Source of the DNA: Streptomyces luomodiensis
GTDB taxonomy: Bacteria > Actinomycetota > Actinomycetes > Streptomycetales > Streptomycetaceae
Length of the DNA: 64,000 nucleotides
NCBI RefSeq assembly: GCF_031679605.1
Contig: NZ_CP117522.1
Coordinates: 1,426,001-1,490,000, forward strand
Direction of reading: 5' to 3'
Shown here: positions 26,763 through 35,149 of the stretch, piece by piece
Position numbering within the stretch: position 1 is the stretch's first letter
Layout of the letters: the number at the start of each line of letters is the position of its first letter
Notes under the pieces: generated by a model
The model's input: only the letters and a program-made list of their open reading frames with translations
Database searches by the model: none
What the model was told of the DNA's origin: nothing
Made by a program: the position numbers and the translations under genes

Positions 26763-27470
26763 CTACACCCTCCCCAGCCCGATGCCGCCGCTGTTCAGCC
26801 CGATGTCCCCGCTGTTCAGCCCCAACGCGCCGAGCGCCCCGCCACGCGCCGCCGCCGCGAGCCGCTCCTTCTGCGCGAGGTGCGCGAGGTAGAGCTCGGC
26901 GCCACGGTGGCCGGCGGGGAGGTCGCTGACGGTGAGCACCTTCAGCCCGATGCTGAGGGACGCCCGGATGGGATTGAGGTTGACGTCGAATGCCGATTCG
27001 TTGATGGAGAGTTCCGTGATGCGGACCGGCATGACGCGCTTGCTGCCCCAGGTGAAGAGCGTCAGCGGCATCTCGATCGGGGTGATCTCGATGGTCCCCT
27101 TCTTGGCGAGCCGCATGGCCTCCCGTAACTTCGCGGTGGTCGGCTGCACGAGCATTTCGAGCGTCGCGAGCTGCGGGTGTATCCCGTCGGGCGCGGCCAC
27201 CTCGAACTGATCGGTCGCATCGATCTCCGCCGTGAACTTCCACGTCTCCTGGGCGGGCCCCTTGAGCCGGAGCGCCTCATTCCGGTCCCCGCTTCCGCTG
27301 CCGCCCCCGCCGCTGTCGGCTTGGTCGCCGGCGGATTGGGGTGAGAGCGAGCGTTCCAGGGTGTCGGGGTTGAACTGCAGCACGATGATGCGCTGGGGGG
27401 TGCCGCGCTCGGGGTCGACGAGGACGATGCCGGAGCGGATGGGCTTGGGGATGTCGGCGTAGGTGGTCAC
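26763..27470 (-). CDS. CIS tube-initiator protein (Afp7-like, CIS_tube)
   Basis: 235 residues starting at GTG 27470, which overlaps the stop of the preceding gene (GTGA). YADIPKPIRSGIVLVDPERGTPQRIIVLQFNPDTLERSLSPQ, LKGPAQETWKFTAEIDATDQ and LFTWGSKRVMPVRITELSINESAFD are the hallmarks of the contractile-injection-system tube family that seats the first tube ring on the hub. The C-terminus repeats GLNSGDIGLNSGGIGLG. The overlap couples it to the putative immunity gene. Confidence 0.9.
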   Translation of the reverse strand: MTTYADIPKPIRSGIVLVDPERGTPQRIIVLQFNPDTLERSLSPQSAGDQADSGGGGSGSGDRNEALRLKGPAQETWKFTAEIDATDQFEVAAPDGIHPQLATLEMLVQPTTAKLREAMRLAKKGTIEITPIEMPLTLFTWGSKRVMPVRITELSINESAFDVNLNPIRASLSIGLKVLTVSDLPAGHRGAELYLAHLAQKERLAAAARGGALGALGLNSGDIGLNSGGIGLGRV

Positions 27471-28246
27471 AGGCGGGCCTCCAGGCGCTCGACCAAGGGA
27501 GAGTAGTCATGGTCAGGGAAGATCTCCGGAAACAGCTCCAGCATGCCCTCAAGATATCCACGGATCTCTCCGAATCCCCGGGCGAGCGAAATATCGGTGT
27601 ACAAATACTGCCACCCGTACGTCCCCTTGGTCAGCAAGATCGCGTCCAAGTACTCCCGGTACGTGATGTCCATTTTGATGAAACCGGGAGGGTAGGGGGA
27701 GGCACCAATATCCGCAACGTCGCTGTACCAGACCTCAAGCGGACCGAGGCCAGGCTTGAGCCGGATATACGTGAGCATGCCCGCTCCGGAACGCGGCGTC
27801 TGATCCATAACGCGTAGTTCCGACAGGAATTGGCGTTGGAACTCCGTGTCCGCTCCCCGGGCAGGGCCATCAGGCTGACTCAGTATGTCGTGGAAGGGGC
27901 GCAGGAAGAACTCGCCACTGATCTCCGGCAGTTCACGAGTATGGAGGATGCCGTTATCGGCCGCTTCTTCTTCGTCGTCGTAAGCGACGTCATCATCCTC
28001 GTCATCCTCCCCGGCTCGGGTCGACCATCGACATCCGAAGTCGATGAAGCGCAGTCCGCACGACCTGATGTCTTCATCCAGCACCAGGTCCGCCCATTTC
28101 TCGTTGAAGGCGCCCAGCGGAGGGAGGGCCTCCAAGGGAGGGGTCAGCCGGTCGGTGTCTCCACAGTCGGCGTCCAGTACCGGACAGTTCGCAATCTCCT
28201 CCAGTGACGTCAGATGCCGCTGTTCATTCGGGGTCAGCTCCGACAT
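27467..28246 (-). CDS. Putative immunity protein of the DUF4157 toxin
   Basis: 259 residues; I do not recognise it with certainty. It is acidic (run EDDEDDDVAYDDEEEA at about 79-94), has no signal peptide, and ends with YREYLDAILLTKGTYGWQYLYTDIS and GYLEGMLELFPEIFPDHDY. That end resembles SMI1/KNR4 (SUKH)-type immunity proteins; this is an impression. Reasons to call it immunity: it lies 34 bases after the C-terminal nuclease-like domain of the DUF4157 protein, shares that domain's lower GC (34 of 60 at 27541-27600, against 47 of 60 at 26401-26460), is acidic where that domain is basic, and is not an obvious tail part. It interrupts the core operon. Confidence 0.5.
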   Translation of the reverse strand: MSELTPNEQRHLTSLEEIANCPVLDADCGDTDRLTPPLEALPPLGAFNEKWADLVLDEDIRSCGLRFIDFGCRWSTRAGEDDEDDDVAYDDEEEAADNGILHTRELPEISGEFFLRPFHDILSQPDGPARGADTEFQRQFLSELRVMDQTPRSGAGMLTYIRLKPGLGPLEVWYSDVADIGASPYPPGFIKMDITYREYLDAILLTKGTYGWQYLYTDISLARGFGEIRGYLEGMLELFPEIFPDHDYSPLVERLEARL

Positions 28247-28280
28247 TGGCCGTTCCTTTCAGTGGCGCAGAACAGCGCGC

Positions 28281-31200
28281 TTAGTTGAACCTGAAGTAAC
28301 CGTACCTTTCCCGGTGTTTCAGCATGGCCAGGAGTCCAGAAAGGTCTGCTATCACTCTCCCGCTCGGGAGGGAATACTTCCGCATCGCGTTTCTCATCTC
28401 CTGAAAGTCGTTGAACTTCCCGACCCTGCTCCGCTCCTGCATGAAGGCATCCATGAACGCTTTCCGCTGGGAGCGCTTACTGGAGAGATTCACCCGGAAT
28501 CCAAATGCGACTTCGATTTCAGGACGCGTGGCCGTATTGATCGGAACCGAGGAGAGCGGGGCGTAGTTGTGCACCGGGACCGGAGGAGGTGGGAACTGCA
28601 GCGCCGCCACGTTCCGCGATCCGGGCTGTAGCTTTTTCCAATGCGAGCGGCTGCGTCCCGAACCTCGCTCCTTTTTGTACATGCCCCACGCGGCATCGAT
28701 CTTTTCGGGGAATCCCCTGGGGTACGCGGGGCCATGCGGATAGGGGCTAGGGCTTTTGCCCGCGTAACGCTTCAGCTTCACCTCGTACCACCCGGGAAGT
28801 GGCGGATTCAACTTCGACGGTTCACCGAATATGTTCGCCGGTATCTTCTCGAAATTATCGTAGAAGGGTCCGTTTATGTCGTTCCTGGCAGGAACGAAGT
28901 TGGATGTCTTGGCGGGACCTCCCAATTGCCGGGGGATCAGGTGCATGCGATCCCATTGGTGCGGATTGTTCTGGAGGTCATACCTCACCAGGTAATCCCA
29001 GCCTTCGGTGTACTGCCCCGACGGTTTCCTCCCGTATTCCTTTCCATACTCTGGATTTATGTACTCGGCCACTGTCGTGATGGCCGGCCGCACATAGTTC
29101 TGTGGCGTCGGGCTGATCCCCGGATCCGGTAGTTGATATTTCTGGAGATACCGCATCACGCTCTGCTTGTAGCCTCGCGTCACTGTGCCGCCAGGGTTGA
29201 GGCTGGCGCGCACCTGAAATCTCTCGCCGCCCATCACGTAAAGCCGGGTGAGGCGATACCGGCGGCGCAGAACGGAAAGCAGGGAGTCCAGCGTATCCTT
29301 GTGCACTCCAGGCTCGAGCTCACCTTCGATGATCGGGCGAATCCTGGCGATGATCAGCGCCAACTGCGCATCCTTGAAGTTGGACGACTCCTCCTCTTCT
29401 TTCCGGTCGTCACGCTTTTCGCCCTTGTCCCCCTTATTCCCCTTATTCCCCTTCCCGCGTGGTCCCTTACTCCCTTTACCGTCCTTATCGGGTTTGGGTT
29501 TCCGGGAACCCGGCTTGTCTTCGTTCTTGTCGTGCTTGGGCCTCCTGCCGTCATCCTCCCCGGGCTTCTTGGACTTGTGAGGAGCGTCGTTGTCGCCCTT
29601 GGGCCTGCGGGGGCCGTCCTTGTCCTCTGTGGACTTGGTCGGGCCCGGATCCTCGGACTTGGCCAGGTCCTGGTCGTCGCGCTTCGGCGGGGAGCCGTTG
29701 TCGTCCTTGTCCGGCTTGGGCCTCGTCTCCGGTTCGGGCTTCGGCTTGGCCGGGGGGTCCGGCTTGGGTTTGGGCTTCGGGGACGGGGTCGGGCGGGTGT
29801 CGGGCTTGTCGTCCGTTGGGTCCTTCGGCTTGCCGTTCTTGTCCTTGGTTGTGGGGGCCGGGGTCTTGACGGCGGGTGTGGTCTTGGGGCTGCCGGGGGC
29901 TTCGGGCCTGGTGGGTTTGGGGTGGGGGCGCGACGGCGTTGTGGGCTTCGGCTTTGTGGTCGTTGTCGTTGTGGGGCGCGTTGCGGGAGTACTCGTCCTC
30001 GGTGAGGTCGGCTCTTGCGACTTCTCGTCGGGCTTCGGCTTGCCGCCCCGTCGGTCCGAGCCCTCCCCGTCCGTACCGCCCCTGCCGCCGGCTCCGTCCT
30101 TGCCGCCCTTGCCCTGGCCCAGCTTGGCGGCGATGGCCTTGAAGCGCCGGCCCACCTTGGCGACGTACTTGCCGATGCCGGACAGCAGGGCCTCGTAGGC
30201 CAGTTCGAGGAGCGCCACGATGCCCGCCGCGACGGCCTTCGCGAAGAGGATTCCCGCGCCGCCCATGCGGACGAGCTTCAGCCAGTCGAGGACCGCGCCC
30301 ATCGCGCGCAGGATCGCGCCGAGCGCGCCGATGGCCGTGCGGATGGCGTCGATGACGGCCATCACCCAGCCGGCGCCCGGGATGAGCTTGGCGACGACCT
30401 TGGTGATGACGATCTCGCCGATGATGAGGGGGAGTTGGGGGACGATCGCGTCCCACGTCTCCTTGACGATCCGCTCCAGGGTGAAGCCGCCCTTGAACAG
30501 CTTGTCCAGGACGGCCTTCGGGACGCCGATGATCTCCTCGATCTTGGACTGGAACCACTCCTTGACGGCGGACTTGACCTCCCTGAACAGGTGGTTCTTC
30601 GCGCCGTCCACCGCCGAGTTCTTGGCGCCGCTCAGCCAGCCGCCGGGGTCGGAGAGGAAGTCGACCGCGATGAGCATGAAGTCGCCGAGCGCGCCCAGCA
30701 GTTTGGAGGCGAAGTCCAGGACTGCCTTGACCGCGTCCACGACGGCCTTCACCACGTCGAGCAGCATCTTCTTGAGGACGTCGAGGATGCTGCTCAGCAG
30801 CTTGCCGAGGGCGTTCAGCAGGTCGGTGATGGCCTGCTTGAGCATGGTGGCGAGCTTGTTGACGAGGGCGATCGCCGCCTCGATCAGGCCCGTGATGACG
30901 TTCCTGATGCGCTTGGCCAGGTCGATGACGGCCCGCACCATCGCCTTGGCGAACTCGATCAGGTCGTTGATGAAGTTCTTGATCGCGTCGGCGATCGCCT
31001 TGCGGGCGTCGTTGATCCAGCGTTCGACCGTCTCCTTGAAGTTCTTGATGAAGCCGACGACCGCGTCACGCGCCTCCCTGATGACGCGGACAATCGCGTT
31101 CTTGATCTCGATGACCTTGTTCTTGATCCAGTCGAAGGCCTTGCTGACCCAGTTGCCGGACTCCTGGACGCTGTCGTCGCGCTTCTTCTCGGCGTCCCGT

Positions 31201-34200
31201 TCGGCCTGGTCGCCCTTGTCCTGGATCTTCTTGTCGCTGTCGTCCTTCTCCTTGTCGACGTCCTTGTCGGTCTGCTCTTCCTTGTCCTTGACGTCCTTGC
31301 GGATCTTGTCGTGCCGTTCGGTTTTCTTGTCCCCGAGAGACCGGAGCTCCTTGTCCTGCTCCGTGCGCCAGTCCGCGCGTTCGGCGGTGACCTCTGTCAT
31401 CGCCTTCTCGCGCTCGCTCGCCTGGCTCTTGGTGTTGGCGGCTATCTCGGCGTCGACCTGTCGCTTGTGTTGCTGCTGGCCGTCCCGGAAGTCGCGGTCC
31501 TTGGTCTGCCGCCCTTCGGACATGCGCTGCCGGCCGTCGGTGAATGCCGCCTGGAACTGCGGTCCGCGTTCGTGCTCGGCCACTTCCGACGCGGCCTCGG
31601 GCGGTACGGCCCCCGTCGTGGCGCCGCCCTGGGGCGCACCGCCGCCCCCGCCGCCCTGCTGTCCGGGGACCTTCGCGGCCATCTGTTCCTGGGGAGCGTC
31701 GGGATAGACCTGGTCCTCGCCCATCCCCCGGCCGGCGTCGTCGCGGCCCGTCGCGACGGTCTCCTGGCCCTTGGTGTCGACGGCGGAGCCCTGCTCACCG
31801 GCCGTCTGGTCGGCGGCGCCCCGCATCCGCACGCCCGGTGCGTTGCCCGCCTGGGCCTGCTTGAGCGCTTCGTCCTTGGTCGGCAGCCCGGCGAACTTCG
31901 CGGCCAGGGCCTGGGGGTCCACTACGGGTTTGTCGGCGCCGAAAAGGCTCGCGACCCCGTTCACGATCTTGCCGCCGATGAAGCCCAGCGCCATCTTGAA
32001 GGTGTCCCAGCCGCCCGGCTCCTCGGCCTTCTCCGCCTCGATCTGGCCCTCGGGCTCCTTGGCGCCCGTGACCTCGGCCTCTTCCTGCTCCGGGGCCTCG
32101 GACTTCTGGGCCGGGTCCTGCGAGTACTGGGCCGGTGCGTCGGTCTTCGGCTTGCCCTGGAGGGTCCGCGGGGCGCCTGCCGGGCGCCGCATCGAGGGCG
32201 GGGCGGCGGCGAGCGCCTTGTGTTCGTCGCTGACGGTGCGGTCCACCGAGCCGCTCACGCCGGTCATGGCCTCAAGCGCCACATGGGGCTTGAGCTTCGA
32301 GGCCGTGGACAGGCCCGCTTCCGGGGACACCTGGGAGAGGTTCGGGGACGGTCCGGAATCCTTCTTCTTGCTCTGGGCCGGGGCGGACGCCTTGCCGCCA
32401 CCACCGCCCCCACCGCCTCCGCCGCCGCCCGCACCGCTGGGTGCCTTCGCCGCCGGAGCCGACGTGGACTTCTCGGTCTCCGGGGTCGGGGCCGGTGCGG
32501 ACGCGGGGGCGGGGGCCGACGCCGCGGGTTCGGCGGTCTTCTTGGGTTCCGTGGTGGGCGGCGTCGGCTCCGCTGCCGGAGCCTCGGTCCGAGTCCCCGT
32601 ACGCTCCCCCGGCGAACTCTGCTCGCTTCGCGCTCCGCTGCTCGCCCCGCCCGGCGTATCCGCGTTCGACCCACCCGTGACCTGGGTGTCCCGCGCGGGT
32701 GAGGGGGACGGGGAGTCGGCGGTCGGCTCGCTCCGGCCCGCCGGCGCCGCGGCCGTCTTCTTCTGTTCCCGTTCGGCCGTGGGCTCCTGCGCGGCCGCCT
32801 GACCGCCCACCGCCTGCTGGGACGCCTTTTCCCGCGCACCGCCGGATGTCTCGCCCGCCGCGGGAGTGTCCTTCTCCTCCTTCGCGGCCTGTTCCCCGGT
32901 CTCGCTGCCGCCGTCGGACCTGCCCGCGGCCTCCTGCACCGTCATCTGGGCGACGACGGGTCCGTCCTTCGGGTCGGCGCCGCTCTTCGGGTCCCTCGTC
33001 GCGGCCGGTCCCGGGCGGCTCTCCGCGGCCTGCTCCACGGCGAGACCGCCGAGGCCGCCGAGCCCGTCGCCTCCCGGAGCGCCGCGGTCCGCCTCTGCCG
33101 AGGGCTCGGGGGTTCCGGTGGCCACGTCGGCGGCGTCCTCCTCGGGTTCGGCCTCCGCCGCCTCGTCCTCGGCGTCCTCGGCGTCCCGCTCGGCCTGGAC
33201 CTTGTCGGCCTTGGTCACCGGAGGGGCGGGGAAGGACGGGAGCGGAGGGGCGGCGGACGAGGAGGGGTCGAGCTCGTCCGCGGTCGGTACGCCGGAGACG
33301 TCGAGGTCCTGGGCGGGCAGGAAGTCCTCGGGCTGGAGCTTGATGTCCCAGGCGCTCTTCTCCTCGCCCCCGACGTCGACCTCCGACTCGCTGCCGGAGC
33401 CGAACGGATCCTCCTCGGCCTGCTCCTCCGGGCCGTCGAGGTCCTGGGCGCGTACCCCGTCGAGGGTGGAGATCGCGCCGGACGGCCGGGGGTCCTTGCC
33501 GGACGCCACCGGCGAACCTGTGGGCTTCTCCGCCCCCCGTTTGTCCTCCTGCTTCGGCTGCCTGCCCGCCACGAGCGCATCGACCGCGCCCGGACGGTTC
33601 TTGGCCGCCGACTCCTCCTTGCTCGGTGTCGCGACGCCCTGCTGTTCCTGCTCTTCCTGCTCTTCCTGCCCCTGTTGCTCTCTCCCGGCCTTCCCGGAGC
33701 CCTCGGACTGCTTCTCGCCGTCCTGTCGCCCATCCCCGGACGTCCGGTCCGAGGGCGAGGACGGTGCGGCCGGCTTCTGGCCCCCGTTCCCGCCCCCGTC
33801 CTGACCCCCCTTCTCGCCCTCGTTCCCGCCCCCGTCCTGGCCCTCCTTCCGCGACGCGTCCCCGCCGTTGCGCGGCGTACTGCCGGGGGCGCCCTCCGCG
33901 GCGGGCTGGTCCATCTCTGGGCCCGGTGCCGGTGCCGGCCGCCGCTCCTCCGCACGGTCCTCCTCCGCCGTCCGGCGCTCGTTCGCGCGCTCGAACAGCA
34001 GCTCCTCGACCGGGTCCGGCTCGACGGCCGGGGCCGCCAGGGGTTCCGGCTCCAGGTTGTCGTCCGCCTCGATCTCGTCGACGAAGTCGAGCACCCGCTC
34101 GTGCTCCGCGCTGAGGAGCCTGGTTTCGAGGCGGTCGAGGACCGCGTCCTGCACCTCGTCCGGCATCCGCGCCAGCTGCATTCGGGTGCGCTTGGAGCGG

Positions 34201-34859
34201 TCCTCCGGATCGCCGCGCAGGGAGCGGACGACGCTGTTGGCGAGGCGGTCGACCAGGGTGGCCGGGTCGAGCTTCTCCATGCGGTTGCGGTCGGCGTCGA
34301 CCGTGGCGTAGCGGAGCCAGCCCGGGGTCGCGGACTCCTCCGGTGCCACGTCCGTTTCCGGTTGCCCGCCACGTTGCCCGCCGCCTTGCCCGCCGTGTAC
34401 GAGTTCCTGGGCCGCGCTCTCCGCCTCGCGTTCGATGGCCTGCTGGGGCAGGCTCACCGCGCCCAGGCCGCGGCCCGCGCGGAGGGTGCCGAGGCCGTGG
34501 GGGTTCTGGACGGTGTGGAGCAGTTCGTGGGCGAGGAGGCGCCTGCCCTCCGTCGTGCCGGGGCGGTAGGTGTGCTCGCGGAAGAAGATGTCCTGGCCGA
34601 CCGCCACCGCGTCCGCGCCCAGCAGTTCGGTGAGGTGGCCCGCGTCGCGGTCGGTGTGCAGGCGGACCTGGCCTAGGTCGTGGCCCAGCCGTTCTTCGAG
34701 GTCGCGACGGACGCTCGGGTCCAAGGGGTGCCCGGCGCCGCTGACGATGTCCTTGGGCTCGGGCGTACGGGTCGTACCGGCCCGCTCCTTGCGCTTGCGG
34801 CGCTTGGCGGACCGGGCGGAGGCGCGGTCGTCCCTTGTGGTGGACGGGGAATCGCTCAT
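28281..34859 (-). CDS. DUF4157 eCIS core protein with C-terminal nuclease-like toxin domain
   Basis: 2192 residues. Order: basic N-terminus; DUF4157 domain (about 38-119) with HELLH at 111-115, a zinc-protease-type motif; roughly 120-1100 disordered Gln/Gly/Glu/Pro-rich sequence with a poly-Gly tract near 815; a charged coiled coil (about 1110-1220); a chain of amphipathic helices (about 1220-1590; AFDWIKNKVIEIKNAIVRVI, LLDVVKAVVDAVKAVLDFAS); a Lys/Pro/Thr linker (about 1600-1820); and a basic C-terminal domain (about 1820-2192) with WDRMHLIPRQLGG around His1973 followed by TSNFVPARNDIN, as in DNA/RNA non-specific nucleases of polymorphic toxins. The last 80 residues carry an INTATRPEIEVAFG hairpin-like element. 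GC drops in the tip domain (29 of 60 at 28801-28860). DUF4157 is a known eCIS marker; cargo/toxin status is inferred. Confidence 0.8.
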   Translation of the reverse strand: MSDSPSTTRDDRASARSAKRRKRKERAGTTRTPEPKDIVSGAGHPLDPSVRRDLEERLGHDLGQVRLHTDRDAGHLTELLGADAVAVGQDIFFREHTYRPGTTEGRRLLAHELLHTVQNPHGLGTLRAGRGLGAVSLPQQAIEREAESAAQELVHGGQGGGQRGGQPETDVAPEESATPGWLRYATVDADRNRMEKLDPATLVDRLANSVVRSLRGDPEDRSKRTRMQLARMPDEVQDAVLDRLETRLLSAEHERVLDFVDEIEADDNLEPEPLAAPAVEPDPVEELLFERANERRTAEEDRAEERRPAPAPGPEMDQPAAEGAPGSTPRNGGDASRKEGQDGGGNEGEKGGQDGGGNGGQKPAAPSSPSDRTSGDGRQDGEKQSEGSGKAGREQQGQEEQEEQEQQGVATPSKEESAAKNRPGAVDALVAGRQPKQEDKRGAEKPTGSPVASGKDPRPSGAISTLDGVRAQDLDGPEEQAEEDPFGSGSESEVDVGGEEKSAWDIKLQPEDFLPAQDLDVSGVPTADELDPSSSAAPPLPSFPAPPVTKADKVQAERDAEDAEDEAAEAEPEEDAADVATGTPEPSAEADRGAPGGDGLGGLGGLAVEQAAESRPGPAATRDPKSGADPKDGPVVAQMTVQEAAGRSDGGSETGEQAAKEEKDTPAAGETSGGAREKASQQAVGGQAAAQEPTAEREQKKTAAAPAGRSEPTADSPSPSPARDTQVTGGSNADTPGGASSGARSEQSSPGERTGTRTEAPAAEPTPPTTEPKKTAEPAASAPAPASAPAPTPETEKSTSAPAAKAPSGAGGGGGGGGGGGGKASAPAQSKKKDSGPSPNLSQVSPEAGLSTASKLKPHVALEAMTGVSGSVDRTVSDEHKALAAAPPSMRRPAGAPRTLQGKPKTDAPAQYSQDPAQKSEAPEQEEAEVTGAKEPEGQIEAEKAEEPGGWDTFKMALGFIGGKIVNGVASLFGADKPVVDPQALAAKFAGLPTKDEALKQAQAGNAPGVRMRGAADQTAGEQGSAVDTKGQETVATGRDDAGRGMGEDQVYPDAPQEQMAAKVPGQQGGGGGGAPQGGATTGAVPPEAASEVAEHERGPQFQAAFTDGRQRMSEGRQTKDRDFRDGQQQHKRQVDAEIAANTKSQASEREKAMTEVTAERADWRTEQDKELRSLGDKKTERHDKIRKDVKDKEEQTDKDVDKEKDDSDKKIQDKGDQAERDAEKKRDDSVQESGNWVSKAFDWIKNKVIEIKNAIVRVIREARDAVVGFIKNFKETVERWINDARKAIADAIKNFINDLIEFAKAMVRAVIDLAKRIRNVITGLIEAAIALVNKLATMLKQAITDLLNALGKLLSSILDVLKKMLLDVVKAVVDAVKAVLDFASKLLGALGDFMLIAVDFLSDPGGWLSGAKNSAVDGAKNHLFREVKSAVKEWFQSKIEEIIGVPKAVLDKLFKGGFTLERIVKETWDAIVPQLPLIIGEIVITKVVAKLIPGAGWVMAVIDAIRTAIGALGAILRAMGAVLDWLKLVRMGGAGILFAKAVAAGIVALLELAYEALLSGIGKYVAKVGRRFKAIAAKLGQGKGGKDGAGGRGGTDGEGSDRRGGKPKPDEKSQEPTSPRTSTPATRPTTTTTTKPKPTTPSRPHPKPTRPEAPGSPKTTPAVKTPAPTTKDKNGKPKDPTDDKPDTRPTPSPKPKPKPDPPAKPKPEPETRPKPDKDDNGSPPKRDDQDLAKSEDPGPTKSTEDKDGPRRPKGDNDAPHKSKKPGEDDGRRPKHDKNEDKPGSRKPKPDKDGKGSKGPRGKGNKGNKGDKGEKRDDRKEEEESSNFKDAQLALIIARIRPIIEGELEPGVHKDTLDSLLSVLRRRYRLTRLYVMGGERFQVRASLNPGGTVTRGYKQSVMRYLQKYQLPDPGISPTPQNYVRPAITTVAEYINPEYGKEYGRKPSGQYTEGWDYLVRYDLQNNPHQWDRMHLIPRQLGGPAKTSNFVPARNDINGPFYDNFEKIPANIFGEPSKLNPPLPGWYEVKLKRYAGKSPSPYPHGPAYPRGFPEKIDAAWGMYKKERGSGRSRSHWKKLQPGSRNVAALQFPPPPVPVHNYAPLSSVPINTATRPEIEVAFGFRVNLSSKRSQRKAFMDAFMQERSRVGKFNDFQEMRNAMRKYSLPSGRVIADLSGLLAMLKHRERYGYFRFN

Positions 34860-35149
34860 GTCCGCTTCCGCCCCCTTCCGGACAGGCCCGCGTGCACGGC
34901 CCGTGCCAGGGCCTCGCCCAGCCGGGCCGGGGAGGTGGTGGCGGGAAGCGGGGGGAGGCCGGCGAGCGCCTCGAACTCCCGGCTCTCGCCGTCCGCGGTC
35001 AGCGGTACGCCGCGCTCCCGTACGAGGCGGGTCAGCTCCGTCTGGAACGCGGTCCGGACCCGGTCCGGGTCGATGCGCGCGTCGAAGCCGGACAGCGCCA
35101 GCTCGCCGATGTCCACGTGGACCGCGCTCGGCTGCTCGTTCAGACCCAT
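34856..35149 (-). CDS. Small conserved eCIS protein, unknown role
   Basis: 97 residues from ATG 35149, overlapping the ATPase end by 10 bases and the start of the DUF4157 gene by 4. The N-terminus VHVDIGELALSGFDARIDPDRVRTAFQTELTRLVRERG predicts a strand, a turn and a helix. The VxVxIGxLxL element also occurs near the end of the protein encoded at 38155-38916. It could be an adaptor for ATPase or cargo; nothing in the sequence proves that. Confidence 0.7.
   Translation of the reverse strand: MGLNEQPSAVHVDIGELALSGFDARIDPDRVRTAFQTELTRLVRERGVPLTADGESREFEALAGLPPLPATTSPARLGEALARAVHAGLSGRGRKRT

Noticed and set aside
30015..32702. Very long open frames antisense to the DUF4157 gene and to the baseplate genes
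   Set aside because: They follow the codon pattern of the real gene on the other strand in very GC-rich DNA and give Arg/Val/Asp-rich nonsense without domains.
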